64,000 nt of DNA from Paracoccus everestensis (GTDB lineage: Bacteria > Pseudomonadota > Alphaproteobacteria > Rhodobacterales > Rhodobacteraceae), in NCBI RefSeq assembly GCF_021491915.1, contig NZ_CP090836.1, positions 792,501 through 856,500 on the forward strand. Reading direction: 5' to 3'. Each line of letters begins with the position of its first letter. Position 1 is the first letter of the stretch. Positions 30,789-39,113 of this stretch are shown here, one piece after another. The notes below the pieces were generated by a model. It did not search any database and was not told the origin of the DNA. It worked only from the letters and a program-made list of their open reading frames with translations. The position numbers and the translations under genes were made by a program.

Positions 30789-31472
30789 TCAGGCGATCTG
30801 CGCGAAACGCGGGGCCGGGCTGCGGTTGTCGAAGAACGGCACCGTGTCCGGCACGGGCAGGGGCGCGTCATGGGGCAGGTCCGCGATCAGGTCGGCCAGT
30901 TCGGCCAGCACCACCTCGGTGATGAAGGGCAGATCCAGGGCGCGCGCCTGGGCCAGGGGCACCCAGTGCAAATGCGAAAGCTCGTCGCAGGCGCGGCTGA
31001 AATCGTCGGGATCGGTCGCCAGGCAAGCGGCATCGGCCAGAAAGAATCGTGCATCGAACCGGCGCGGACGCCCCGGCGGCGTGATCGCGCGGAACAGATA
31101 GGTCAGGGGGACGGCATCGGGGGCCAGGCCCGCCTCGGCAAAGCCCGGCCAGTCACAGCGGCCGGGGCGTCCGATCAGCTGGCCTGTTTCCTCGGCCAGT
31201 TCGCGCAGGGCGGCGGCGGCGATGGCATGGGGATCGGTCGCGGTCCCGGGCCGGGGTTCCCGGGCCAGTCGGCTGCGATGGGGATCGGACAAGGGCGCGG
31301 CCAGCGTCGCCGCGGCGTCGGCTGCATCGACCGCCCCGCCCGGAAAGACGTATTTCGACGGCATGAAGACCGCCGCCGCCCCGCGCATCCCCATCAGGAC
31401 CGAGGCGGCACCGGCCTGCCTGCGCAGCAGGATGATCGTTGCCGCATCGCGGATGGGGGCGGGGTCGGTCAC
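30789..31472 (-). CDS. Nudix hydrolase, NUDT19-like
   Basis: This 227-residue protein has a Nudix box, here split by a long insertion: YVFPGGAVD near residue 46 and then ALRELAEETGQLIG near 90. That wide spacing is usual in the NUDT19/RP2p group, which often acts on CoA derivatives or capped nucleotides. I use the GTG at 31472, which overlaps the stop of the DUF983 gene (GTGA), since homology starts there. It converges with the PaaG-like gene, with no space for a separate terminator. The substrate is unknown. Confidence 0.83.
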   Translation of the reverse strand: MTDPAPIRDAATIILLRRQAGAASVLMGMRGAAAVFMPSKYVFPGGAVDAADAAATLAAPLSDPHRSRLAREPRPGTATDPHAIAAAALRELAEETGQLIGRPGRCDWPGFAEAGLAPDAVPLTYLFRAITPPGRPRRFDARFFLADAACLATDPDDFSRACDELSHLHWVPLAQARALDLPFITEVVLAELADLIADLPHDAPLPVPDTVPFFDNRSPAPRFAQIA

Positions 31473-31879
31473 GATGCCAGGGGCCTTGGTTCCGCGCCGA
31501 ATCCGTGCATCCGCCGCGCCCATTGCAGGCCCACGAAAGCCCCCTTGATGCGCGGCAGAAGCAGCATCGACAGGATCACCGCCCCCAGGCTGAAGGTCCA
31601 GATCATCGTCATCGCCGACGGCCGCCACGCCACATAGCAGGCCAACAGCAGGGGCGCGCCCAGATGTGAGACCAGCAGGATCGTCAGATAGGCAGGCCCG
31701 TCGTCGGCGCGCTGGTGGTGCAGCGCCTCGTTGCAGGCGGGGCAGTGATCGGCGACCTTCAGGAAGGACCGGAACAGCTTTCCTTCGCCGCAGTTGGGGC
31801 AACGGCCCATGGCGCCCCGCAGCATCGCCTGGCCCGTCGGGCGCTCGGACGAATCGATGGGGGCTGCGTGGGACGACAT
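31469..31879 (-). CDS. DUF983 family membrane protein with zinc-ribbon motif
   Basis: This 136-residue protein carries two CxxC pairs (CPNCGEGKLF and CPACNE), forming a probable zinc ribbon. Two membrane helices follow at about residues 64-82 and 88-107. This is the DUF983 layout, common in alphaproteobacteria and of unknown function. It is translationally coupled to the downstream Nudix gene, a pairing often seen in Rhodobacteraceae. Confidence 0.87.
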   Translation of the reverse strand: MSSHAAPIDSSERPTGQAMLRGAMGRCPNCGEGKLFRSFLKVADHCPACNEALHHQRADDGPAYLTILLVSHLGAPLLLACYVAWRPSAMTMIWTFSLGAVILSMLLLPRIKGAFVGLQWARRMHGFGAEPRPLAS

Positions 31880-31967
31880 GGCAATCTCCGGGGTCAGGGT
31901 GGGGCGATGCCAATGTAGGGGCTGCGCCGTCCCGATGCCAGTCCCAAGCCTTGCCCCTTTTGTCGCA

Positions 31968-33353
31968 TCACCAGACGGGCTGGGTGGGCGCCATCAGCAC
32001 GCGGTTCCGCCCCAGCGACTTGGCCGCCATCATCGCGCGGTCGGCCCGTTCCAAGGCGATTTCGGCCAGGATATCGGGGCGGCTGATGCAGAAGGGGGCC
32101 TGCTCGAAGGCGACGCCGATGGACAGGGTTGCCTGAACCTCGCCCCCGCCCGAGATGGGGGGCAGCAGCGTGGGCTGGGTTTCGACCCTGCGGCGGATCT
32201 GTTCGGCCATGTGGAAGGCTTCGGTCTCGGTGGCATGGGGCAGCACGACCAGAAATTCCTCGCCGCCCAGGCGGGCGGTCAGGCCGTGGTTCGACACGAT
32301 GGCTTCGACCCGGTGCGCGATGTCGCACAGGACCGCATCGCCCGCGGCATGGCCGAAGTTGTCGTTGATCGTCTTGAAGCGATCCAGATCCAGCGCCATC
32401 ACAGCGAAACCGCCCTGCCGCTTCATGGCGCTGCGGGCGATTTCGGCCAACCGGGGCAGGGCATAGCGGCGGTTGTGCAGCCCCGTCAGCGGGTCGGACA
32501 TGGCCCAAGCGATGTTGCGCTTCATTTCCTCGCGCCGGCCATCGGCACGGCGCTTGCGATCCAACTGGTTGCGCAGCGCAAGGGCCGCGATTTCGGCGTT
32601 GTTATCCTCGGCCGGGTCCAGGGGCAGAACCTCGCCCGCGCCGAGGTCCAGGGCGATGGCGCAAAGCTCCTCCCGCTCGGGCGCGACAAGAACGGCGAAG
32701 CCGGCTTCCTTCGACCCGTTGCGCGACCGCAGTTCGGACAGCAGGCGCAATCCGTCGCCCTTCCGGTCGATGTCGGCGGCGATGATGTACAAATCCGCGC
32801 CATCGCCCTGGGCCGCCGCGCTGAGCGTTTCGTCCGGGCTGGAAATTGCAAAGCGGCAATTCAGGCGCGGTTGCAGGATATGGCGCCAGCGTTGCGCACG
32901 CCCCGGCTGGTCGGCCACCAATACGACATTGCCCGACGGCGCATGGCCGAACGCTCCTGCATCCTCGGCCAGGGCGAAATCGGGTGCATCCTCGGCCTCG
33001 GCATCGCGCAGCAATCCCCGCACCCGGGCCAGAAGCATCTGTTCCGCCACGCGGGGGTCCAGGACAGCCGCCGCGCCGGCCTCCAGCGCCTCGACCCGGC
33101 GGTGGCCATCGGCCAGCACAAGGACCGGCGCACGGGGCCGTTCTACAGATACCATCTGGAACACGTCGGCCAGCGGCAGCCCCGTAAAACCTGGTCCCAG
33201 TAGGATCAGGTCCGGGCGGCCCTGGCGCAGTTGCGACTGCAAGTCCTCGGCCGCAGCCGCTGTCAGAACGTCATAACAGGCGCCCGACAACCTGACCTTC
33301 AGGCTGATCCGGCTTGTCGCACTGCCTTCCGCGATAAGGATACGCGCAGTCAC
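31968..33353 (-). CDS. PleD-like diguanylate cyclase with degenerate receiver domains
   Basis: This 461-residue protein has the PleD layout: two receiver-like domains (about 1-120 and 150-275) and a GGDEF domain (about 295-455). The cyclase site is intact (DLDRFKTINDNFGHAAGD and RLGGEEF). The first receiver has Gly at residue 53, exactly where PleD has its phospho-accepting Asp, and Glu-Gly instead of the acidic pair at 9-10. The RxxD inhibition site before GGEEF reads SNHG. So it probably makes c-di-GMP without standard phospho-control or feedback. GTG 33353 follows AAAGGGGGG. It is divergent from the DUF3572 gene. Confidence 0.88.
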   Translation of the reverse strand: MTARILIAEGSATSRISLKVRLSGACYDVLTAAAAEDLQSQLRQGRPDLILLGPGFTGLPLADVFQMVSVERPRAPVLVLADGHRRVEALEAGAAAVLDPRVAEQMLLARVRGLLRDAEAEDAPDFALAEDAGAFGHAPSGNVVLVADQPGRAQRWRHILQPRLNCRFAISSPDETLSAAAQGDGADLYIIAADIDRKGDGLRLLSELRSRNGSKEAGFAVLVAPEREELCAIALDLGAGEVLPLDPAEDNNAEIAALALRNQLDRKRRADGRREEMKRNIAWAMSDPLTGLHNRRYALPRLAEIARSAMKRQGGFAVMALDLDRFKTINDNFGHAAGDAVLCDIAHRVEAIVSNHGLTARLGGEEFLVVLPHATETEAFHMAEQIRRRVETQPTLLPPISGGGEVQATLSIGVAFEQAPFCISRPDILAEIALERADRAMMAAKSLGRNRVLMAPTQPVW

Positions 33354-33453
33354 GGATAACGCCCCCCTTTCGACGATGTTCGAACAATGGCATTGATTCC
33401 TTAACAAAGGGTTTCCACACAGGCGGCTGATCCGCCGGATCAAAGGACAGGCG

Positions 33454-33741
33454 ATGACATATACGCGAGAATCCGCACAGGACCTGGCCGTGACCATCCT
33501 GCTGTACATAGCGGAACGGCCTGACCTGATCGGGAGATTCCTGGAATCCTCGGGGCTTCAGCCGCAGGATTTGCGACAGGCCGCGGGCAATCCCGACATC
33601 GCGCTGCACGTCCTGGACTATCTGCTGGAAGACGACGCGCGGGTGCTGGACGCGGCCGCCGACCTGAACATAAAGCCCGGCGACCTGATGGCGGCCCGCA
33701 CCGCCCTTGCCGGGCCGGGCAGCTATGGCTGGGAGGTCTGA
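33454..33741 (+). CDS. DUF3572 family protein
   Basis: This 95-residue protein is predicted to be helical: TYTRESAQDLAVTILLYIAE, then LDYLLEDDARVLDAAADLN, ending GWEV. This matches DUF3572, a small alphaproteobacterial family of unknown function often encoded next to PleD-type cyclases, as here. It has no signal peptide or membrane segment. It is divergent from the PleD-like gene and 52 bases upstream of the H-NOX gene in the same direction, so it may lead that operon. Confidence 0.83.
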   Translation: MTYTRESAQDLAVTILLYIAERPDLIGRFLESSGLQPQDLRQAAGNPDIALHVLDYLLEDDARVLDAAADLNIKPGDLMAARTALAGPGSYGWEV

Positions 33742-33793
33742 CATTTGCGATTTGTTCACCTGTTGCGCCTATCAAGGGCAGCGGAGGTGACAT

Positions 33794-34309
33794 ATGCACG
33801 ATCTTGTCAGCCGCGCGGTCGAGAAGTTCTTGGCCGAGGAATCGGTCCCCATTCAGGCTGGACCAGGCATCCTGCCCCCCGGGCAGATGCTGCGCGATGC
33901 GGCGCTGCACCTGGACAAGCCCGTCGATGAACTGGTCGAGGATCTGGGCGCCTGGCTGGTCCGGCAGGACGAAATCTGGCGTCTGCTGCGCTTTTGCGGG
34001 CGCGATTTCCTGGATTTCCTGCTGCGGATCGAAGAACTGCCCGATCGGATCCGCCTGATCACCGACGATCTTGATGTTCCCGAGATTGCCCTGTCACGCA
34101 GCGAGGACGGGTTGCTGTGGATCGCGCTGTCTGGCGGCCCGCCCGTCTGGACGGCCCTGCTGGGCGGGCTGTTGCGTGCCATGGCCGATGACTATGGGGC
34201 GCTGTGCGTGATTACCCCACAGGCAGGGGGGCTGTGCATCGACGTGTCGGACTCTGCCTTTGCGGCCGCGCGCACCTTTCATCTGTCGTCCAGGGTCCAG
34301 GCCCGATGA
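33794..34309 (+). CDS. H-NOX (HNOB) homologue lacking haem-ligand residues
   Basis: This 171-residue protein has the H-NOX pattern. It starts MHDLVSRAVEKFL, has a central helical part ending FLDFLLRIEELPDRIRL, and a C-terminal half with LLWIALSGGPP and LLGGLLRAMADDYG. In haem-binding members the proximal His lies in the NLDNLH segment; here the matching residue is Pro83. The haem-propionate motif YxSxR aligns with ALSGG at 111-115, keeping only Ser. The N-terminal helix region is also shortened. It therefore probably does not bind haem in the standard way. A strong GGAGGTGA ribosome site precedes it. It overlaps the partner cyclase by four bases. Confidence 0.75.
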   Translation: MHDLVSRAVEKFLAEESVPIQAGPGILPPGQMLRDAALHLDKPVDELVEDLGAWLVRQDEIWRLLRFCGRDFLDFLLRIEELPDRIRLITDDLDVPEIALSRSEDGLLWIALSGGPPVWTALLGGLLRAMADDYGALCVITPQAGGLCIDVSDSAFAAARTFHLSSRVQAR

Positions 34310-35316
34310 CCCATGCCCTGACCCTGGGACAGGATGCGCTTGACCGGTTGATGCCGATGCATCTGTGCATCAGCCGTTGCGGCCTGATCCATTTCGCCGG
34401 ACCCACCATGCGCAAGCTGATCCCCCCCGGCGCGCAGCGGGTCGAGGATGTCTTTGTCGAAGGGCGGGGCGCCGCCCTGGGCCATGTCATCGGCGCGATC
34501 CGCGCGGTGGCGCCGGGGGACCGTCTGGCCCTGCGCCTGCGCCATCACCGCCAACTGACGTTGAGGGGCCACGTGGTGACGCCCGGGTTCGGAGGGCTTT
34601 TGCTGGATTTCGGCTTTGGCGTGTCTTTGTCCGATGCGGTTGCGGTCTTTGGCCTGACCGAATCGGACTTTGCCCCCACGGAATTGGCTCTGGAACTGAT
34701 GTTCCTGCAAGAAGCCAACCGGGCGATCCAGCAGGAACTGGCCCGCTTCAACCGGCACCTGATGCTGGCCCGCCAGGATGCCGAACGCGACGCGCATACG
34801 GATGCCCTGACCGGCCTGCTGAACCGCCGGGGATTGCAGGTCGCAATGCGCGCGGCCCTGGATCCGCAGGACAAGATGCAGGGCTTTGCGCTGGTGCATC
34901 TGGATCTGGACAACTTCAAGCAGGTGAACGACCGGCTGGGCCACGCGGCCGGCGACAGGCTGCTGGGCGATGTCGCGCGGGTGCTGGGCCGGGCGGTGCG
35001 GGCGCGGGACCATGTGGCGCGGATCGGCGGCGACGAATTCGTGCTGATCCTTGGCGGAGCATGGACCAGCCAGGCGCTGACCGCCATCGGTACGCGGATC
35101 ATCCAGGGGATCGAGGAGGCCTCGCCCGAAGAATGCGGGATCTCGGCCAGCCTGGGGGTGGTCTTGTCGGCGGGCTATGGCCGGAATGACATCGACCGGA
35201 TGCTGGAGGACGCCGACGCGGCATTGTATCAATCCAAGCGGGCGGGCAAGGGCCGCGTCTCGGTCGCGCCCATTCCCGTCGGGAACCGCCCGGAACCGCT
35301 GCCGGGATTGCGCTGA
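34306..35316 (+). CDS. HNOBA-domain diguanylate cyclase, partner of the H-NOX homologue
   Basis: This 336-residue protein has an N-terminal haem-NO-binding-associated (HNOBA) PAS-like domain at about 10-125 (MPMHLCISRCGLIHFAGPT, then RHHRQLTLRGHVV). A short coiled linker (about 130-160) and a GGDEF domain (about 165-325) follow. The active site is intact (HLDLDNFKQVNDRLGHAAGD, RIGGDEF). The product-inhibition site RARD lies five residues before GGDEF. H-NOX proteins usually control such partners by direct contact, and the ATGA overlap with the H-NOX homologue supports a shared job. No membrane segment is seen. Confidence 0.87.
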   Translation: MTHALTLGQDALDRLMPMHLCISRCGLIHFAGPTMRKLIPPGAQRVEDVFVEGRGAALGHVIGAIRAVAPGDRLALRLRHHRQLTLRGHVVTPGFGGLLLDFGFGVSLSDAVAVFGLTESDFAPTELALELMFLQEANRAIQQELARFNRHLMLARQDAERDAHTDALTGLLNRRGLQVAMRAALDPQDKMQGFALVHLDLDNFKQVNDRLGHAAGDRLLGDVARVLGRAVRARDHVARIGGDEFVLILGGAWTSQALTAIGTRIIQGIEEASPEECGISASLGVVLSAGYGRNDIDRMLEDADAALYQSKRAGKGRVSVAPIPVGNRPEPLPGLR

Positions 35317-35521
35317 TCGTGCTGGCGTTGACGCGGGTGAGCCACCTTCGGGCACCAGTGGTCCGCCAATGTTCATCATCGCCGGCCTGCCTGGCAATCA
35401 AGGGGCAGAGGCACGCTCTCTTGTCCCCTGCTGCTTGCCTTGGGAATGATAGGGGCGTTCTATTCGGGACATACGCTTCGCCGGATGGCGACGATGTGAT
35501 GATGCAGGGAAAGGGAACGTC
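35317..35521. other. intergenic region before the hydantoinase gene
   Basis: About 205 bases lie between the cyclase and hydantoinase genes. An imperfect hairpin centred near 35415 (AGGGG at 35400 with CCCCT at 35427) has no T run. The hydantoinase ribosome site is GGGAAAGGGAACG. No clear promoter hexamers are visible. Confidence 0.3.
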
Positions 35522-36955
35522 ATGCAGGACTTTGACCTGGTGATCCGGGGCGGCACGGTCGTGACTGCGGCGGATACCGCGCGGGCGGATGTGGGCATCC
35601 GCGACGGCAAGATCGTGACCGTCGGGCTGGACCTGGGCAAGGGCCGGCAGGACATCGACGCGACCGGGATGCGCGTGATGCCCGGTGGCATCGACAGCCA
35701 TGTGCATCTGGCCCAGCCGGCCTTTGGCGGCCCCGCCATGGCTGACGGGTTCGAAACCGGCACCCGGTCCGCCATCGCCGGCGGCAATACCACCGTGATC
35801 CCCTTTGCCCTGCAGGCGCGCGGCGCGTCCCTGCGCCAGGCGGTCGAGGATTACCATAAGGAGGCCGAGGGCCAGTCCTATTGCGATTACGGGTTCCACC
35901 TGATCCTGACCGATCCGACGCCCGCCGTGCTGGGCCAGGAACTGCCCGCCCTTGTCGCGGCGGGCTATACCTCGCTCAAGGTGTTCATGACCTATGACGA
36001 TCTGGTCCTGAACGACCGCGAACTGCTCGAGGTCTTTGACGCGGCGGGTGAGCAGGGCGCCCTGGTCATGGTTCATTGCGAGGGCTATGACGCGATCCGC
36101 TTCATGACCGAAAAGCTGGAAAAGGCGGGCAAGGTCGCGCCTTATTTTCATGCGGTGTCCCGCCCCCAGTCGGTCGAGCGTGAAGCCGCCCACCGGGCCA
36201 TCAGCCATGCCGAACTGACCGGCGTGCCGATCATGATCGTCCATGTGTCTGGCCGGGAGGCGATGGAGCAGATCCGCTGGGCGCGGAGCCGGGGCCTGAG
36301 GATCCTGGGCGAAACCTGCACCCAATACGTGTCGCTGACGGCCGAGGATCTGAAAGGCCTGAACATGGACGAGACGGGCGGCAAATATGTCTGTTCGCCC
36401 CCGCCGCGCGACCGGGAAAGCTGGGACGCCATCTGGAACGGCATCCAGACCGGGGTGTTCCAGACCTTTTCGTCCGACCATTGCCCGTTCTTCTTCGAAG
36501 GCGAGATGGGCAAGAAGAACCCCAAGGCCCGCACCGCCTTCAAATGGGTGCCGAACGGCATTCCAGGGGTCGAGGTCCGGATGCCGATCCTGTGGTCCGA
36601 GGGCGTGGTCAAGGGGCGCATCACCGAAAATGAATTCGTGGCCCTGTCATCGACCAATCATGCCCGGATCTATGGGCTGACCACCAAGGGATCCATCGCG
36701 CCCGGATTTGACGCGGATATCGTGCTGTGGGATCCTTCCCGGCGGGTGACGATCAGCCAGTCGCTGATGCATCACGGGTCGGATTACACCCCTTGGGAGG
36801 GCTACGAGGTCACGGGCTGGCCCCATGCGACGATCCTGCGGGGCGAGGTGGTGATGCTGGAGGGCGAGATCCTGGGCAGCAAGCAGGGCGGCAGGTTCCT
36901 GCCCCGCGCGCTGTCGCCCATGGCCGGTCGCGGCGCAGGCGCGCCGATGCAGTGA
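35522..36955 (+). CDS. hydA: dihydropyrimidinase/D-hydantoinase
   Basis: This 477-residue amidohydrolase opens cyclic diamides such as hydantoins or dihydrouracil. Metal-binding and catalytic motifs are present: GGIDSHVHL near residue 55, the carboxylated lysine in TSLKVFMTYDD near 155, VHCEG near 187, IVHVSG near 240, and DHCPF near 320. The length is normal for the family. It faces the end of a minus-strand operon with asparaginase, CE4 deacetylase and CobW genes (three bases between stops). Dihydropyrimidinases also hydrolyse cyclic imides, so it may belong to the same substrate range. Confidence 0.92.
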   Translation: MQDFDLVIRGGTVVTAADTARADVGIRDGKIVTVGLDLGKGRQDIDATGMRVMPGGIDSHVHLAQPAFGGPAMADGFETGTRSAIAGGNTTVIPFALQARGASLRQAVEDYHKEAEGQSYCDYGFHLILTDPTPAVLGQELPALVAAGYTSLKVFMTYDDLVLNDRELLEVFDAAGEQGALVMVHCEGYDAIRFMTEKLEKAGKVAPYFHAVSRPQSVEREAAHRAISHAELTGVPIMIVHVSGREAMEQIRWARSRGLRILGETCTQYVSLTAEDLKGLNMDETGGKYVCSPPPRDRESWDAIWNGIQTGVFQTFSSDHCPFFFEGEMGKKNPKARTAFKWVPNGIPGVEVRMPILWSEGVVKGRITENEFVALSSTNHARIYGLTTKGSIAPGFDADIVLWDPSRRVTISQSLMHHGSDYTPWEGYEVTGWPHATILRGEVVMLEGEILGSKQGGRFLPRALSPMAGRGAGAPMQ

Positions 36956-36958
36956 CGT

Positions 36959-37918
36959 TCAGCCGCCAAAGCGGCGCCAGGACTGGGCGATCCGGTCGCC
37001 GTCCATGCCGCGTCCGATCAGCACGATCACGTCCTCCTCGGGGGGCGGGCCTGCAAGGGCGTCGTTGTCGGGCAGGATCTCGGGCGGCTGGACGACCCGG
37101 CGCACCGATTGCAGCAGCAGGCGACCGGCAGGGGTGCGAACCACGCCCTTGATGCGCACGATGTCGTCGCCCCTGGCGTGGATCAGGGCAGACAGCCAGG
37201 TGGACAAGGCCACCCATCCGCCCTGCCCGACATCCAGGCGATAGGGCAGGATCGGCTGGACCGCGGACAGGGCGGGCAGGGCGAACGGCGTCATTCCGTC
37301 TTGCACCGGCGGCAGGGGGACCGCGACGCCCTGTTCGGCCGCCGACAGCACGGCGGCGGGATTGATCTGGTGCAGCGTCAGCGCCAGACGCCCCAGCGTT
37401 GCGGGATCGGCCCCTGCGGGCTTGGTCAGGATCAGGTCGTCGGCTGACTCGATCTGGGCGCGTGCAAGGGTTTCGCCCGCCAGTTGGCTGGCGCCGTGCA
37501 GGCTGTCCACCAACACCAGTGTTTGCGCCACCGACAGGCGGCGCGTCAGCACGGGGTCGGCCGCGATCGCCGCCGCGATCCGGCCGGGGTCGGCCAGGCC
37601 GCTGGTTTCCAGCAGGATCCCCGCAATCCGGCCTGCATCCCTGCCGCTGGCCGCATCACAGATCCGGCGCAGGGCGGCAAGCAGGGCAGGCAGCCCGGTG
37701 CAGCAGGCGCAGCCGCCTGCCAGCACGTCGATTCGATTGGCCCCCGCCAGCAGAAGGTTGTCCACCGGTGTTTCGGCTGCCTCGTTGACAAGGACATGGT
37801 GCCTTCCGAACCGGCCCATGTGCAACTGGTGGCGCAGCCAGGTGCTTTTCCCGGCACCCAGGAAACCGCCCAGGATTGTCAGCGGCAGGCGGCCGTCCAA
37901 ACGCGGCAGGTCAACCAT
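36959..37918 (-). CDS. CobW/COG0523 family GTPase, putative metallochaperone
   Basis: This 319-residue P-loop GTPase has Walker A GGFLGAGKST at residues 17-26. The metal-binding GGCACC motif of the COG0523 family lies near 68-73, with LLETSGLADP and LILTKPAGAD (in place of NKXD) further on. A short CobW C-terminal domain starts near 205. These proteins insert zinc or other metals into target enzymes. It is the last gene of the operon and overlaps the 97-residue CxxC gene by eight bases. The operon's deacetylase and the facing hydantoinase are metal enzymes and possible clients. Confidence 0.88.
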   Translation of the reverse strand: MVDLPRLDGRLPLTILGGFLGAGKSTWLRHQLHMGRFGRHHVLVNEAAETPVDNLLLAGANRIDVLAGGCACCTGLPALLAALRRICDAASGRDAGRIAGILLETSGLADPGRIAAAIAADPVLTRRLSVAQTLVLVDSLHGASQLAGETLARAQIESADDLILTKPAGADPATLGRLALTLHQINPAAVLSAAEQGVAVPLPPVQDGMTPFALPALSAVQPILPYRLDVGQGGWVALSTWLSALIHARGDDIVRIKGVVRTPAGRLLLQSVRRVVQPPEILPDNDALAGPPPEEDVIVLIGRGMDGDRIAQSWRRFGG

Positions 37919-38204
37919 CCGCCAGGGCCAGGTCGGACAGCGGATCCACGGGTCGTCCGGCCATCCGTTCGGCGGCCGCCCACAGCGCGGCCAGATCGGA
38001 CACCAGTTCGCGCTGTCCGCCCGGCGCGAACAGCTGCAAGCCGGGGGTCGCGCCGTCGTCCCATGCCTTCAGCCCATAGGGCGCCAGAAGGCGGTTCACC
38101 GTCCCCAGCCGGGCAAAGCGCAGGCGCAGCCGGTCGCCCGGGGTCTGCGCGCCCGCATCCGTCCAATGGCCGGGGGCTGCCGGAAAGCCGCAGGCGCTGC
38201 ACAT
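37911..38204 (-). CDS. small CxxC protein of unknown function in the imide/amide operon
   Basis: This 97-residue protein begins MCSACGFPAAPGHW and carries a single CxxC at residues 2-5. It is otherwise polar and helical with no signal peptide or membrane segment. It starts six bases after the deacetylase gene and overlaps the CobW start by eight bases. I do not recognise a family. The N-terminal cysteines and the coupling to a CobW metal chaperone suggest a metal-binding partner or client, which is inference from position. Confidence 0.75.
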   Translation of the reverse strand: MCSACGFPAAPGHWTDAGAQTPGDRLRLRFARLGTVNRLLAPYGLKAWDDGATPGLQLFAPGGQRELVSDLAALWAAAERMAGRPVDPLSDLALADG

Positions 38205-38210
38205 GGCGTT

Positions 38211-39113
38211 CTAGATCACCTCGGGCCGCTTGCCGGATGCGAAGGGATAGCGTGCGCGGAAATCGTCGGCGATCTCCTCGAAGGTGGCCCATTCCACGCC
38301 GTCATGGCTGTTGATATGGTCGATCAGCCGTTCCAGCATCAGCAGCACCTGGGGACGGCCCGCGACGTCGGGATGGATGGTAAAGGCGAACACGCCGTAA
38401 TCCATCTCGCGATACACCCAGTCGAACTGGTCGCGCCACATTTCCTCGATATGGCGCGGATTGACAAAGCCGTGGCTATTGGGCGCCTTTTTCATGAACA
38501 TCATCGGCGGCAGGTCGTCCACATACCAGTTGGCTGCGATATCGACGAGGTCGATCTCTTTCCCGTGCTTCAGCGGGTGCATCCATTCCTTGGCTTGCTT
38601 GGTATAGTCGATGGTGTTCCATTCGTCGCCCACGCGGGCGTAGAAGGGCTGGAAATCGCGATAGCCCTGCGAATGGTCATAGCTGAAATTGTATTTTTGC
38701 AGCAACGCGGCGGTGGAATTCGACATCTCCCACCAGGGCGCGACATAGCCGCGCGGGGCGCGGCCCGTCAGCCCCTCAATCAGTTCGATGGACTTGACCA
38801 GCACGTCTTCTTCCTGCTGGGGGGTCATGGCAATGGGATTTTCGTGCAGATAGCCATGCGCGCCGACCTCGTGACCGCCGTCCACGATCATCCGCATCTG
38901 GTCGGGAAAGGTTTCCAGGGAATGACCGGGGATGAAGAAGCTGGTGCGCAGGTCGTATTTCTTGAACAGCCGCAACAGGCGCGGGATGCCAACCTCGGTC
39001 GCAAAGATGCCCCGCTGGATGTCGGACGGGCTGTCGCCGCCGCCATAGGATCCGATCCATCCGGCGACGGAATCGATGTCGGTGCCGAAGGCGCAGTAGA
39101 TTTTCTTGGTCAT
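38211..39113 (-). CDS. CE4 (polysaccharide deacetylase-fold) hydrolase, imidase-like
   Basis: This 300-residue NodB-fold enzyme has the catalytic Asp region [15 protein letters not shown] near residues 11-25. Metal ligands lie in [13 protein letters not shown] near 90, and other motifs are YVAPWWEMS and [11 protein letters not shown]. The lack of a signal peptide argues against a peptidoglycan target. The [11 protein letters not shown] segment and length of about 300 match cytosolic members such as PuuE-type allantoinase and the Pseudomonas cyclic-imide hydrolase. With an asparaginase and importer in one operon, ring opening of an imide or ureide is more likely than polysaccharide deacetylation. 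Overlaps the asparaginase gene by four bases. Confidence 0.82.
   Translation of the reverse strand: MTKKIYCAFGTDIDSVAGWIGSYGGGDSPSDIQRGIFATEVGIPRLLRLFKKYDLRTSFFIPGHSLETFPDQMRMIVDGGHEVGAHGYLHENPIAMTPQQEEDVLVKSIELIEGLTGRAPRGYVAPWWEMSNSTAALLQKYNFSYDHSQGYRDFQPFYARVGDEWNTIDYTKQAKEWMHPLKHGKEIDLVDIAANWYVDDLPPMMFMKKAPNSHGFVNPRHIEEMWRDQFDWVYREMDYGVFAFTIHPDVAGRPQVLLMLERLIDHINSHDGVEWATFEEIADDFRARYPFASGKRPEVI

Noticed and set aside
33401..33416. Possible CtrA box TTAA-CAAAGGG-TTTCC before the DUF3572 gene
   Set aside because: The second half has two mismatches to TTAAC, so it is at best a half site. It is not called next to the perfect site at 26255.
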